Assembly: GCA_039028795.1 (NCBI GenBank)
Contig: JBCCHJ010000011.1
Coordinates: 1 to 64,000, forward strand
Reading direction: 5' to 3'
DNA: 64,000 bases
Source of the DNA: Thermohalobaculum sp039028795
Lineage (GTDB): Bacteria; Pseudomonadota; Alphaproteobacteria; Rhodobacterales; Rhodobacteraceae
Part shown: one piece after another, positions 33,521-43,228 of the stretch
How the letters are laid out: each line of letters opens with the position of its first letter
Numbering within the stretch: the stretch's first letter is position 1
Position numbers and translations under genes: made by a program
Notes under the pieces: model-generated
What the model was told of the DNA's origin: nothing
The model's input: the letters and a program-made list of their open reading frames with translations, nothing else
The model's database searches: none

Positions 33521-36500
33521 ATGTGGCAGTTCTGGGTCGATCGCGGCGGCACCTTCACCGATATCGTGGGCCGTGCACCGGATGGCGCAATCACGACGCA
33601 TAAATTGCTATCCGAGAATCCCGAACAATACCGCGATGCCGCCGTCCAGGGCATTCGCGATCTGCTGGGTTTGGACGCCGGTGCGCCGATCCCCGCCGGC
33701 ACCATCGAAGCCGTCAAGATGGGCACCACGGTCGCCACCAATGCCCTACTGGAACGCAAGGGCGATCGCACGCTTCTGCTGATCACACAGGGGTTCGGCG
33801 ACCTGCTACGTATCGGCTATCAGAATCGACCGCGTTTGTTTGATCTGAAAATCGAGTTGCCGGAACTGTTGTATGAGCGGGTGGCAGAGATCCCCGAGCG
33901 GCTCGATGCCGAGGGTGGGGTCGTCACGCATCTGGATGAAGACGCGGCGCGAGCCGCGTTGAAGGCCGCCAAAGCGGATGGAATCGATGGCGTCGCCATC
34001 GCCTTCATGCATGGATACCTGAATCCGGATCACGAAGCCCGGGTTGCGGCCATTGCAGCCGAGGAAGGCTTTGGTCAGATCTCGACCTCGCACCAGACCT
34101 CGCCGCTGATGAAGCTGGTCTCGCGCGGGGACACGACGGTGGTGGATGCCTATCTGTCGCCCATTCTACGCCGCTATGTGAACCAGGTGGACGAAGAGCT
34201 GAACGCTGGGGAACAGATCCCCACGGGGAAACCTAACATTGAGGAATTGTTAGGAAATTCTGGCACCCGATTGATGTTTATGCAATCGAATGGCGGGTTA
34301 ACCGACGCATCCTTGTTCCAGGGCAAAGACGCCATCCTGTCCGGCCCCGCAGGCGGTGTTGTCGGCATGGTCAAAACCGGAGAACTGGCGGGATATGACC
34401 ATCTGATCGGGTTCGACATGGGCGGCACATCCACGGATGTCTGCCACTATGCCGGGGCCTACGAACGGTCCTTCGAAACAGAAGTCGCAGGCGTGCGCAT
34501 GCGGGCCCCGATGATGAACATCCACACGGTGGCGGCAGGGGGCGGGTCCATCCTGTCCTTCCGGGATGGCCGCTTTCAGGTCGGGCCAGAGTCAGCAGGC
34601 GCGAACCCAGGACCGGCCTGCTACCGCCGGGGTGGACCGCTGACGGTGACCGATTGCAATGTCATGTTGGGCAAGCTGCAACCGCATCACTTCCCCTCGG
34701 TCTTCGGTCCCAATGCCGACGAGCCGTTGGACCCAGCTGTCGTCCGAGAAAAGTTCCAGGCATTGGCCGGAGAGATCGCCGCCGCGACCGGCGAGGCACC
34801 GCGCAGCGCCGAAGACCTCGCCGAAGGCTTCCTGCGCATTGCCGTCGAAAACATGGCCAATGCCATCAAGAAGATCAGCGTCCAGCGCGGCTATGACGTC
34901 ACCCGCTATACCCTGCAATGCTTTGGCGGCGCAGGGGGACAGCATGCCTGCCTGGTCGCCGATGCCCTGGGGATGGAGACGGTTTTTGTTCACCCTTATG
35001 CCGGGGTCTTGTCGGCCTATGGGATGGGGCTCGCGGAAATCCGGGCCTTAAGGGAACGCCAATTCGAGCGCCCATTGAAGGAAATCGACGCCGCTCGCGA
35101 TGCGCTGCAGGAACTGGCGGAACTGGCGATCCAAGAGGTCCGCTATCAGGGCGTCGCCCATGACCAGATCCGGATCGAGAGCCGTGCGCACCTGCGGTAC
35201 AAGGGGTCGCACCAGGCACTGGAGGTTGATTTCGGGGACACGCGGCTTTTGCGCGAACGCTTCGACGCCGCGCACAAGGCGCGGTATGGTTTTGCCTCGG
35301 AGGACCGCGAACTGATTTTCGAAGCCCTGGCGGTCGAGGCGATTGGCGGGGCGTCCGATGTGGCAGATGCGCAGATGGCCTTGACGGCGGCGCATCCCGA
35401 CCCGGTGGATCATGCGGCGATGATGGGCGTGACTGTGCCTTTGTATGACCGGGATCAGATGGCCCCCGGCCAGAAAGTCCTGGGCCCCTGCATTATTAAG
35501 GAACCCACCGGCACCAATATCGTCGAGGACGAGTGGCAGGCCGAGATTAACGCCTACGGCCATTTGATCCTGACGCGCACGCGCCCCCTAGAACGGGCCG
35601 AGGCGATCGGCACCGATGCCGACCCAGTGATGCTGGAGGTGTTCAACAACCTCTTCATGTCCATTGCCGAGCAGATGGGCGCGACCCTGGCCAACACCGC
35701 CTATTCCGTGAACATCAAGGAGCGCTTGGATTTCTCCTGCGCCCTGTTCGACCCAACCGGGGGCTTGGTGGCAAACGCGCCCCACGTGCCGGTGCACCTT
35801 GGATCAATGTCGGAATCGATCCGCACGGTGATCCGGCTGAACCCGGATATGAAACCGGGCGATGTCTTTGTGTTGAACGCGCCCTTTAATGGCGGCACGC
35901 ACCTGCCGGATGTCACCGTCATTACTCCAGTGTTCGATGAAGCGGGCGGTCAGGTCCTGTTCTATGTCGCCTCGCGCGGGCACCACGCCGATATCGGAGG
36001 CAAGACCCCAGGCTCGGCCCCGCCGGACAGCGCCCATATCGACGAAGAAGGCGTGTTGATCGACAATTTCAAAATGATCGATGGCGGCGAATTCCGCGAA
36101 AAGGAGACGCGGGCGCTTTTAGCCTCCGGCACCTATCCCTGCCGAAACATCGAGGAAAACCTGGCAGACTTGGCCGCACAGGTCGCCGCGAACGAGACCG
36201 GTGTCAAGGAAGTGCAGAAAATGATCCGCCAGTTCGGCCTGCCGACGGTCCACGCCTATATGGGCCACGTCCAGGACAATGCTGAGGAATGCGTCCGGCG
36301 GGTGATCACGGCTTTGAAGGACGGCCAGTACGATTACGAGTTGGACAATGGTGAGTTCATCCGCGTCGCCGTCCGCGTGAACCCGGGCGACAGGACGGCA
36401 GAGATCGACTTCACCGGCACGGCCGATAAGAACCCATTCAATTACAATGCGCCTTTGGCCGTCTGCCATGCCGTGGTGCTCTATGTCTTCCGCACGTTGG

Positions 36501-37144
36501 TGGGCGCCGAGATCCCGCTGAACGAGGGGTGCTTCAAACCGCTGAACATCATCGCACCGGAAGGGTCGATGATCAACGCGCAGTACCCAAGCGCCGTGAT
36601 CGCCGGGAATACGGAGGTCAGCCAGCTGATGTGCAACGCCCTGATGGGCGCACTTGGTGTGATGGCGGGATCGCAGTCCACCATGAACAACTATGTCTGG
36701 GGCAATGACCGGTTGCAGAACTATGAAACCATCTGTGGCGGGACTGGGGCCGGGCCGGACTTCGATGGCTGCTCTGCCATCCAGACCCATATGACCAACA
36801 CACGCGGAACAGACCCCGAGGTACTGGAATTCCGCTTCCCCGTGCGGCTAGAGGAATACTCAATCCGCCGTGGCTCCGGCGGCGCCGGGGTGCAAAAAGG
36901 CGGCGACGGCATTACCCGCAAGATGCGGTTCCACGAGCAGATGACCGTTACAACGCTCTGTTCCATGCGCCGTGTTGCACCCTTTGGCGTGGACGGCGGT
37001 TCGCCGGGCGAGGTTGGCCGCGAGTGGATCGAACGCGTCGATGGATCACGCACGGAACACGAAGGCAACGGTCAGAACGAGATCTACCCCGGCGACGTCT
37101 TCGTCATGCAAACGCCAAGTGGCGGGGGATTTGGCGCGGCCTAG
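33521..37144 (+). CDS. 5-oxoprolinase/hydantoinase, fused HyuA-HyuB type
   Basis: 1207 residues, the length of single-chain ATP-dependent 5-oxoprolinase. The HyuA half starts MWQFWVDRGGTFTDIVG with the DRGGTFTD phosphate-binding motif and includes GFDMGGTSTDVCHY and GPACYRRGGPLTVTDCN. The HyuB half starts about residue 690-700 (VMLEVFNNLFMSIAEQMG), with SRGHHADIGGKTPGS and the C-terminal TPSGGGFG. It opens the lactam ring of 5-oxoproline or a hydantoin using ATP. Because sarcosine enzymes lie nearby, N-methylhydantoin is an alternative substrate. The ATG at 33521 matches the family start although its ribosome-binding site is weak. Confidence 0.9.
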   Translation: MWQFWVDRGGTFTDIVGRAPDGAITTHKLLSENPEQYRDAAVQGIRDLLGLDAGAPIPAGTIEAVKMGTTVATNALLERKGDRTLLLITQGFGDLLRIGYQNRPRLFDLKIELPELLYERVAEIPERLDAEGGVVTHLDEDAARAALKAAKADGIDGVAIAFMHGYLNPDHEARVAAIAAEEGFGQISTSHQTSPLMKLVSRGDTTVVDAYLSPILRRYVNQVDEELNAGEQIPTGKPNIEELLGNSGTRLMFMQSNGGLTDASLFQGKDAILSGPAGGVVGMVKTGELAGYDHLIGFDMGGTSTDVCHYAGAYERSFETEVAGVRMRAPMMNIHTVAAGGGSILSFRDGRFQVGPESAGANPGPACYRRGGPLTVTDCNVMLGKLQPHHFPSVFGPNADEPLDPAVVREKFQALAGEIAAATGEAPRSAEDLAEGFLRIAVENMANAIKKISVQRGYDVTRYTLQCFGGAGGQHACLVADALGMETVFVHPYAGVLSAYGMGLAEIRALRERQFERPLKEIDAARDALQELAELAIQEVRYQGVAHDQIRIESRAHLRYKGSHQALEVDFGDTRLLRERFDAAHKARYGFASEDRELIFEALAVEAIGGASDVADAQMALTAAHPDPVDHAAMMGVTVPLYDRDQMAPGQKVLGPCIIKEPTGTNIVEDEWQAEINAYGHLILTRTRPLERAEAIGTDADPVMLEVFNNLFMSIAEQMGATLANTAYSVNIKERLDFSCALFDPTGGLVANAPHVPVHLGSMSESIRTVIRLNPDMKPGDVFVLNAPFNGGTHLPDVTVITPVFDEAGGQVLFYVASRGHHADIGGKTPGSAPPDSAHIDEEGVLIDNFKMIDGGEFREKETRALLASGTYPCRNIEENLADLAAQVAANETGVKEVQKMIRQFGLPTVHAYMGHVQDNAEECVRRVITALKDGQYDYELDNGEFIRVAVRVNPGDRTAEIDFTGTADKNPFNYNAPLAVCHAVVLYVFRTLVGAEIPLNEGCFKPLNIIAPEGSMINAQYPSAVIAGNTEVSQLMCNALMGALGVMAGSQSTMNNYVWGNDRLQNYETICGGTGAGPDFDGCSAIQTHMTNTRGTDPEVLEFRFPVRLEEYSIRRGSGGAGVQKGGDGITRKMRFHEQMTVTTLCSMRRVAPFGVDGGSPGEVGREWIERVDGSRTEHEGNGQNEIYPGDVFVMQTPSGGGFGAA

Positions 37145-37524
37145 CTGCGTTGTGCCCGGTCATAGGCTTCCCGCGCCTGATCCAGGGCCGGGAAGTTCCG
37201 CACGGCCCAGTCGTCCAGCCCCGCCAGGGTCTTGCTGAGCGACAGCCCGACCGGGCTGAGCCGGTATTCCACATGGGGCGGGACGGTCTGAAGATCGGCG
37301 CGCAGCACCAATCCGTTCCGTTCCAAGTCGCGCAGCGTTTGTGTCAGCATCTTCTGCGAAATCCCATCGACCTGACGTTTCAGGGCGCCATTGCGCATCG
37401 GTCCTGCCGCCAAAGAACGCAAGATCAGGATCGCCCACTTGCTGGCAATCAGTTCAAGCGCATGGCGGGCGGAACAGGTGGCGTCGAAAACGCTGGGATT
37501 TGGCACGTTCGAAGGGTCTGGCAT
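37141..37524 (-). CDS. HxlR-family transcriptional regulator
   Basis: 127-residue winged-helix regulator. CSARHALELIASKWAILILRSLA, then GISQKMLTQTLRDLERNGLV, then VEYRLSPVGLSL are the family signature. It carries one N-terminal cysteine (ATCSARH), the redox-sensing position in some HxlR proteins. The stop codon overlaps the convergent oxoprolinase stop by three to four bases. It diverges from the FMN reductase gene, with an inverted repeat in between, so it probably represses that gene and itself. Confidence 0.87.
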   Translation of the reverse strand: MPDPSNVPNPSVFDATCSARHALELIASKWAILILRSLAAGPMRNGALKRQVDGISQKMLTQTLRDLERNGLVLRADLQTVPPHVEYRLSPVGLSLSKTLAGLDDWAVRNFPALDQAREAYDRAQRS

Positions 37525-37537
37525 GAAAATCCTGATA

Positions 37538-37571
37538 GGCACCAAAAGGTGCGTACTTGTGTTCTGGTGCC
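37538..37571. promoter_or_regulatory. Candidate HxlR operator
   Basis: In the 93-base divergent gap lie GCACC-AAAA-GGTGC (37539-37552) and a further GGTGCC at 37566-37571 that pairs with GGCACC at 37538-37543, i.e. nested inverted repeats around GTACTTGT. Position between the HxlR gene and its likely target supports an operator; binding is not shown. Confidence 0.55.
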
Positions 37572-37617
37572 CTTAAAATACCTGACGGACATCGCTTAAG
37601 CTACAAAGGAATGCACT

Positions 37618-38295
37618 ATGCGCGCGTTGACCCTGAACTCCAGCCCACGGTCCACCGGTAACTCGGCGACCTTGGCCAGGGCGGTCGGCCAAGGCTTGGC
37701 GGCGGCCGGGCATCACGTTGAGACGGTGCAGGTCGGTGACGTCCTCACTGGGTTTCTGCGCGATTGCCGTACATGCCGCGATCGGCACGGCAATTGCACA
37801 ATTGATGACGATTATGGTGGGGTCTTCCTGGATAAGATGCTCAGCGCGGACGGCATCATTTTTGCGACCCCGGTCTATTGGTACGGCATGTCAGCGCATT
37901 TGAAGGCCGCGTTCGACCGGATGTTCTGCTATGTCGCCGGCTCATATCCAGGCGCCGACGATGTTGTTGCGCGACTGCAGGGCAAACGGATCGGTCTGGT
38001 CCTCAGTTCGGAAGAAACTTTCCCAACCGTCACCGCCGCCATCGCCCAACAGATCCAAGAATACTGCCGCTACACGCGCTCGGATTTCGTGGGCACGGTC
38101 CATGGCATCGGCAACGCACGGGGTGAGGTTCGCCGGGATCCGCGTAATCCCACCCAAACCGCCCACGTCTTCGGAGCGCGATTCTTCGACGCCTTGGCCA
38201 CAGACTACAGAATCGACACGCCTCGATCGGGCCGGGTATGGGGCGCCGAGGCATCATCGATGCAAGACAATCGCCCTATCGACTGCTACGGTTAA
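37618..38295 (+). CDS. NADPH-dependent FMN reductase / flavodoxin-family protein
   Basis: 225 residues. MRALTLNSSPRSTGNSATLARAV is the FMN phosphate loop; CRTCRDRHGNCTIDDDY is an iron-sulphur-flavoprotein-like cysteine cluster; and ADGIIFATPVYWYGMSAHLKAAFDR is the FMN isoalloxazine loop typical of this family. An AAGGA ribosome-binding site precedes the ATG. The gene diverges from the HxlR regulator and is followed 29 bases later by an aldehyde dehydrogenase, which may share its transcript. Confidence 0.85.
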   Translation: MRALTLNSSPRSTGNSATLARAVGQGLAAAGHHVETVQVGDVLTGFLRDCRTCRDRHGNCTIDDDYGGVFLDKMLSADGIIFATPVYWYGMSAHLKAAFDRMFCYVAGSYPGADDVVARLQGKRIGLVLSSEETFPTVTAAIAQQIQEYCRYTRSDFVGTVHGIGNARGEVRRDPRNPTQTAHVFGARFFDALATDYRIDTPRSGRVWGAEASSMQDNRPIDCYG

Positions 38296-38324
38296 CAGAT
38301 CCGGAAGTCGTAGGAGGGACGGAC

Positions 38325-39842
38325 ATGGACGCGCGCATCAGCATTCCCGAGAAGTTCAAAGACCTCAGCGGTAAGATCTTGGCCGATGGGGGCTTTCAGG
38401 CCAGTACCGCCACGCAATCCCGGCCCGTCATCGATCCAGCCACGGAACAGGTAATCGGAGAGATTGCCGAGACGACTGCAGCGGAAGTCGATCAAATGGT
38501 CGCCTCGGCCCATGCCGCGCAAAAGCTCTGGTGGCGGAAATCGGCCCTGGAACGCTGTGAGATCATGCACGAGATCGCCAACGAGCTGCTGACCATGAAG
38601 CCCATGCTGGCCGAGGCGCTGACGCGGGAGATGGGCAAGCCCTATAAGGAATCAGCTGACGAGGTCGAATGGTCCGTCGCGGCGATCCGCTATTATGCCG
38701 AGATCGGGCGGAACGACATGGGCCGTGTCATCGGTCCCGCAGTCGAAGGACATCTGAACTATACGCTGAAGCTGCCCCATGGTGTCGTAGTCACGATCCA
38801 GCCCTTCAACTATCCCATGACGCTTTTGGCCTGGGAAGGCGCCGCGGCACTGGCGGCGGGCAACGCGCTGATCGTCAAGCCTTCCGAGTACACGACCTTC
38901 ACGACCATGTTGTTTTCGGAAGCTTTCAACAACCACCTGCCAGCAGGGCTATACCAGGTGGCCACCGGGGCTGGGGACGCTGGGCGCCACTTGGTCGAGC
39001 ATGCCAAAACCACTATGGTCGCCTTCACGGGCTCGGTTCCCACGGGCCGGGCAATCGCTCGAACCTGCGGCGATATGATGAAGCCGTCGCTGATCGAGAC
39101 ATCAGGCAATGACCCGTTCTTGGTGATGCCCTCGGCGCCGTTGGACGTTGCTGCCCGGGGCGCAGCCTTCGCGGCTTATATGAATTGCGGACAGATCTGT
39201 GTTTCTGCCGAACGGTTCTTCGTCCACGAAGACATCCATGATGAATTCGTCGCCAAGCTGTCCGACCATGCCCGGGCAATCCGCATCGGCAACGGCTTGG
39301 GCAAGGTCGAAATGGGCCCCATGGTCGCAGAAAAGGAACGCACAAGGTACGAGGCCGTGCTGGCCCGCGCGCGCGAGCAAGGCGCGACCGTCGCCCTGGG
39401 CGGCGGGCGACCCGCGGGATTCAACCAGGGTTGGTTCGTCGAACCCACGATCCTGACGGACTGCACCCCAGACATGGACATCTTCCGGGGCGAAAGCTTC
39501 GGGCCGGTTGCCCCGATCTGCCGGGTAAAAAGCTTCGACGAGGCGATGGAACTGGCCAATGATTCAGACTTCGGGCTGGGTGCGTGCCTCTACACCATGG
39601 ACATGCAGGAAACGATGCGAGCATCTTCGGACCTGGACGGCGGCATGGTCTGGATCAACGCGCCCTTATTGGACAATGACGCAGGGCCTTTTGGCGGCAC
39701 CAAGATGAGCGGCATGGGTCGGCAATTGGGCCAAGAGGGGCTAGAAACCTTCCGCAAAACCAAGCTGGTCTGGATAGACCCGGCGTGCGGGACCCAGGAC
39801 TTCTGGTGGTTCCCGTATTCCGATGACGAGGCGTATTCCTGA
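38325..39842 (+). CDS. NAD(P)-dependent aldehyde dehydrogenase
   Basis: 505 residues, succinate-semialdehyde-dehydrogenase-like. Seen: PFNYPMTLLAWEGAAALAAGN, AFTGSVPTGRAIA (the co-factor glycine motif), the general base region SLIETSGNDPFLV (a Ser/Asn variant of LELGG) and the catalytic cysteine in NCGQICVSAERFFV. C-terminal ESFGPVAPICRV is canonical. The start at 38325 follows a perfect AGGAGGGA. It presumably oxidises an aldehyde generated in the lyase/oxoprolinase module; the substrate is not known. Confidence 0.9.
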   Translation: MDARISIPEKFKDLSGKILADGGFQASTATQSRPVIDPATEQVIGEIAETTAAEVDQMVASAHAAQKLWWRKSALERCEIMHEIANELLTMKPMLAEALTREMGKPYKESADEVEWSVAAIRYYAEIGRNDMGRVIGPAVEGHLNYTLKLPHGVVVTIQPFNYPMTLLAWEGAAALAAGNALIVKPSEYTTFTTMLFSEAFNNHLPAGLYQVATGAGDAGRHLVEHAKTTMVAFTGSVPTGRAIARTCGDMMKPSLIETSGNDPFLVMPSAPLDVAARGAAFAAYMNCGQICVSAERFFVHEDIHDEFVAKLSDHARAIRIGNGLGKVEMGPMVAEKERTRYEAVLARAREQGATVALGGGRPAGFNQGWFVEPTILTDCTPDMDIFRGESFGPVAPICRVKSFDEAMELANDSDFGLGACLYTMDMQETMRASSDLDGGMVWINAPLLDNDAGPFGGTKMSGMGRQLGQEGLETFRKTKLVWIDPACGTQDFWWFPYSDDEAYS

Positions 39843-39936
39843 TCACTCCGAAGTAAGCCTCGGTTCTGGTTGCGGCGGCCGTCGCTCAGCAAAGAGATTC
39901 GCGCGGGAAGACCGAAATAGACCCAATCGACGGCTG

Positions 39937-42477
39937 CTATCCCGCCGCCTGACGCAGTACGCCTGCCGGGCGGGCCTTCAGCGGGCCGAGCGCGAAGACC
40001 AGGCCCGCCGCAAGGCTCAGCCCCATTCCGGCCAGGATGATCGCGATGGTGCTGCCAATGGGCAGGGCGAAGTCGGCCTCAAACACGAAGGTGATCACAG
40101 CCCAGGCCGAGACCGTGCCCCAGAGCAACGCAACCAGCGCCGCGAGCGCGCCGGTCAGGGCCGCGCGGAACGCAAAGCTGCCCAGAATGGCAGCGCGACT
40201 GGCACCCAGCACTTTCAGGATGGCGGCCTCGGCGCGGCGTCGGTCCTCGCCCGCTGCGGCGACACCGATCAGCACAGCCAGACCGGTCAGCAGAACGGCC
40301 AATGCGCCCCAACGGGTTGCGGCACCCAATTGGTCCAATCCGTCCGAAACCCGGTCGATCTGATCGCGCACCAATACCGGCGTGACGTTCGGCATCGACT
40401 TGCCCAAGGTGCGCATGACCGGGGCCTCGGCCTTTGGTTCAGCATAAAGCGTCGCAATGTGGGTGTGTGGCGCGCCGGCCAACGCGCCCGGGGACATGAT
40501 CATCAGAAAGTTGATACCCATGCCGCGCCAGTCCACTTCGCGGAAGTTGGCGACCGTTGCAGTGATCGGGCGGCCCAGGATGTTGACGGTAACAGTCGAG
40601 CCCAGCGAAAGGCCCAATTCGCGGCCTTCCTCATCGGCGAAGCTGACCAGGGGCGGCCCGGTGTAATTGTCGGCCCACCAGGCGCCTTCGGTGACAGTGA
40701 CGCCCTCGGGCACCGTTGCGGCATAGCTGACCCCCCGATCGCCACGCAGCACCCAGGCAGCGGCAGGATCGATGGCCGCCTCGGCAGCGGGCACTTCGTT
40801 CAGATGGGTCAGCACGCCGCGCAGCATCGGCGCGCTGGACATGCGTTCGGTGCCGTCCTCGGCCATGACGGTTTCGCGGAATTCGTTGAGTTGCGCGTTC
40901 TGAATATCAACGAAGAAGAACGCGGGCGCATTTTCCGGCAGTTGGCCTTTCAAGAGGCCTTGCATGTTGGAATCGATCTGACTGATCGCGGCCAGGACAC
41001 CAAGGCCCAGTCCCAAGGCCAGCACCACGCCCGGGGTACCTGCCGTGGGGGCCCCTATGGCGCCCAGCGCCAAACGCAGACTAGGGCGTCTGGCTGCAAG
41101 TCGGGAATGGGACAGACGCCGAGCCAACCAGGCGCCGACCCAGCCGAGCGCGCGCAGGATGATGAAAGCCCCGGCAATGCCGCCCAGGCACCAGGCGGCC
41201 AATTCCGGCGTGGCGCTGAGCCCAATGATCGCGCCGACCAGGGCCGCGGCCAGCAGGGTGATGATCCCAACGATGCCCCAACCGGGCCAGGGGCGGGGCA
41301 GTTCGGTTTCATTGCGGAAGAGCTCGGCGGGCCGAACGCGCAGGATCCATGCCAAAGGCCAAAGCGTGAAGAGACCAACAGCCAGTGCGCCAAAGAGACC
41401 GGCCTGGGCCAGCGGCGCTGGATAAAGCGAGAATTCCGCAGGGACTGGTAGATCTTTGGCAAGCACCGGACCCAGGCCCGCGACCAAACCGCCGCCCATG
41501 GCAAGGCCGATGACGATGCCCATCGCCGCGATCAGGCCGACCTGGATCAGGTAGGCGGCAAAGACCGTGCCTGCAGTCGCGCCAAGGGTTCGCAAAGCAG
41601 CGATCACACGGACCTTCCGGGTCAGGTAGCCCCGCACGGCCGCGCCGATACCGACGCCCCCCACGGCCAGCGAGGCGATGCCGACGATGGTCAGGAACGC
41701 GCCCAAACGGTCGACAAATCGTGTGATGCCCGGGGCGGCGGCACGCCGGTCGCGCCAGCGGGCGCCAGCCTCGGGGAAGGCGGTTTTGAAGGACTCTTCG
41801 AGTTGGTCGAGGTTTGCGCCTTCGGGCAGCTTCACGCGGTATCCCGCCCGAAAGAGCACCCCGGGCGCCAGCATCCCGGCATCGCGGAGACCATCGACCG
41901 AGGTAAGAACCCGCGGCCCCATGGCGAACCCAGCCGAGGCGCGATCAGGCTCAGCCTCGATCACGCCCTGGAAGCGGAACGTCCCGCTGCCCAAGCGAAC
42001 CTCATCGCCAGGCTCCAGGCCCATGCGTTCGGCGATCACCCGTTCAGTGACCAGCCCGGGCAGGCCGTCCTGGACGGCTAGCGCCTCTTGCAGGGCGCCG
42101 CCACCACGCAGCGTCGCCGCGCCATACAAAGGATATGCGCCGTCCACGGCTTTCACCTCGGAAAGCATACGATCCTCGCCCCGAACCAGCATGGAGCGGA
42201 GCGTGACCTGGTTGCTGACTTCGCCTTGCGCATCCAGCCAAGTCAGTTCTTCGTCTTCAGCGAACCGGTAGGAAAAGGTCGCAGCCGCATCGCCCCCGAG
42301 GATCGCCTGACCCTCAGCATCAAGGCCCCGCTGGATCGCGGCGGTCAGCGACCCGACAGCGGCGATCCCCGCCACGCCAAGGATCAGACAGGCCAGGAAG
42401 ACACGGAACCCGGCCAGACCTCCGCGCAGTTCACGCAGCGCCACGGACCAGGCAAAGGGCAGGTTGGTTCCGGTCAT
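39937..42477 (-). CDS. ABC transporter permease, FtsX-like (YbbP type)
   Basis: 846-residue inner-membrane protein with the large four-helix FtsX arrangement duplicated. The N-terminal segment is FRVFLACLILGVAGIAAVGSL, a periplasmic MacB-like region of about 200 residues follows, and three-helix FtsX blocks occur near residues 255-400 and 700-846 (GALAVLLTGLAVLIGVAAAGEDRRRAEAAILKVLG). With the ATPase downstream and the esterase across the divergent start it forms the widely conserved ybbP-ybbA-tesA locus. Substrate unknown; lipid or lipoprotein handling is often proposed. The ATG at 42477 is preferred to longer frames. Confidence 0.88.
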   Translation of the reverse strand: MTGTNLPFAWSVALRELRGGLAGFRVFLACLILGVAGIAAVGSLTAAIQRGLDAEGQAILGGDAAATFSYRFAEDEELTWLDAQGEVSNQVTLRSMLVRGEDRMLSEVKAVDGAYPLYGAATLRGGGALQEALAVQDGLPGLVTERVIAERMGLEPGDEVRLGSGTFRFQGVIEAEPDRASAGFAMGPRVLTSVDGLRDAGMLAPGVLFRAGYRVKLPEGANLDQLEESFKTAFPEAGARWRDRRAAAPGITRFVDRLGAFLTIVGIASLAVGGVGIGAAVRGYLTRKVRVIAALRTLGATAGTVFAAYLIQVGLIAAMGIVIGLAMGGGLVAGLGPVLAKDLPVPAEFSLYPAPLAQAGLFGALAVGLFTLWPLAWILRVRPAELFRNETELPRPWPGWGIVGIITLLAAALVGAIIGLSATPELAAWCLGGIAGAFIILRALGWVGAWLARRLSHSRLAARRPSLRLALGAIGAPTAGTPGVVLALGLGLGVLAAISQIDSNMQGLLKGQLPENAPAFFFVDIQNAQLNEFRETVMAEDGTERMSSAPMLRGVLTHLNEVPAAEAAIDPAAAWVLRGDRGVSYAATVPEGVTVTEGAWWADNYTGPPLVSFADEEGRELGLSLGSTVTVNILGRPITATVANFREVDWRGMGINFLMIMSPGALAGAPHTHIATLYAEPKAEAPVMRTLGKSMPNVTPVLVRDQIDRVSDGLDQLGAATRWGALAVLLTGLAVLIGVAAAGEDRRRAEAAILKVLGASRAAILGSFAFRAALTGALAALVALLWGTVSAWAVITFVFEADFALPIGSTIAIILAGMGLSLAAGLVFALGPLKARPAGVLRQAAG

Positions 42478-42556
42478 GATGTTTGGCCCTGCGGGCGCAA
42501 TGCAGGGGCGCTGCCCCTGCACGACCCCGAGATATTTTTGGCCAGATGAAGAAGGA

Positions 42557-43228
42557 TCACGCCGCAATCCTTCCATCGGTCAGACGCACAACCCGGGCAC
42601 AACGTTCCGCCAGGCGGTTCGAGTGGGTTACCAGGATAAGTGTGACGCCATGATCTTCGGCCAACTGGAACATCAGGTCTGTCACAGTGTCGCCGGTGGT
42701 ACCGTCAAGATTACCCGTCGGCTCGTCCGCCAGAAGCAATTCCGGGGACGGCGCCAAGGCACGGGCCAGGGCGATGCGTTGCTGTTCGCCCCCCGAAAGC
42801 TGCGCCGGGTAGTGCCGGGCCCTATCGGCCAGGCCGACCGCGTCCAGCATGCGCGCGGCTTGACCCGCCGGGTCTTCGTGTCCGCCGATCTCCAGCGGCA
42901 CCGCGATGTTCTCCGCCGCCGTCATGGTCGGGATCAGGTGAAAGGATTGGAACACCACCCCGATACGGGCCCGGCGCAAACGCGCCAGCGAGTCCTCATC
43001 TGCCGATCCCAGATCGGTGTCCAGAACCCGCACCGTCCCGGACGTCGCCCGTTCAAGCCCTGCGGTCACCATCAGAAGTGAAGATTTGCCCGATCCTGAC
43101 GGTCCGGTGATGGCAACGCGGTCACCACGGCTTATATGCAAATCGATGTGCTTCAGAATCTCGATATCGCCGGCTTGGCTGGGCAAGGTCAGGCCGACAT
43201 CGGTCAGCTCTACCAATAGGTTTGTCAT
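42557..43228 (-). CDS. ABC transporter ATP-binding protein (YbbA type)
   Basis: 223 residues. Walker A is GPSGSGKSSLL, the Q-loop GVVFQSFHLIP, the ABC signature LSGGEQQRIALARAL, Walker B LLLADEPTGNLD and the switch His LVTHS. It belongs to the LolD/MacB subgroup that pairs with FtsX-like permeases. The permease gene follows after 79 bases. Its ATG (43228-43226) interlocks with the ATG proposed for the divergent esterase gene. Confidence 0.92.
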   Translation of the reverse strand: MTNLLVELTDVGLTLPSQAGDIEILKHIDLHISRGDRVAITGPSGSGKSSLLMVTAGLERATSGTVRVLDTDLGSADEDSLARLRRARIGVVFQSFHLIPTMTAAENIAVPLEIGGHEDPAGQAARMLDAVGLADRARHYPAQLSGGEQQRIALARALAPSPELLLADEPTGNLDGTTGDTVTDLMFQLAEDHGVTLILVTHSNRLAERCARVVRLTDGRIAA

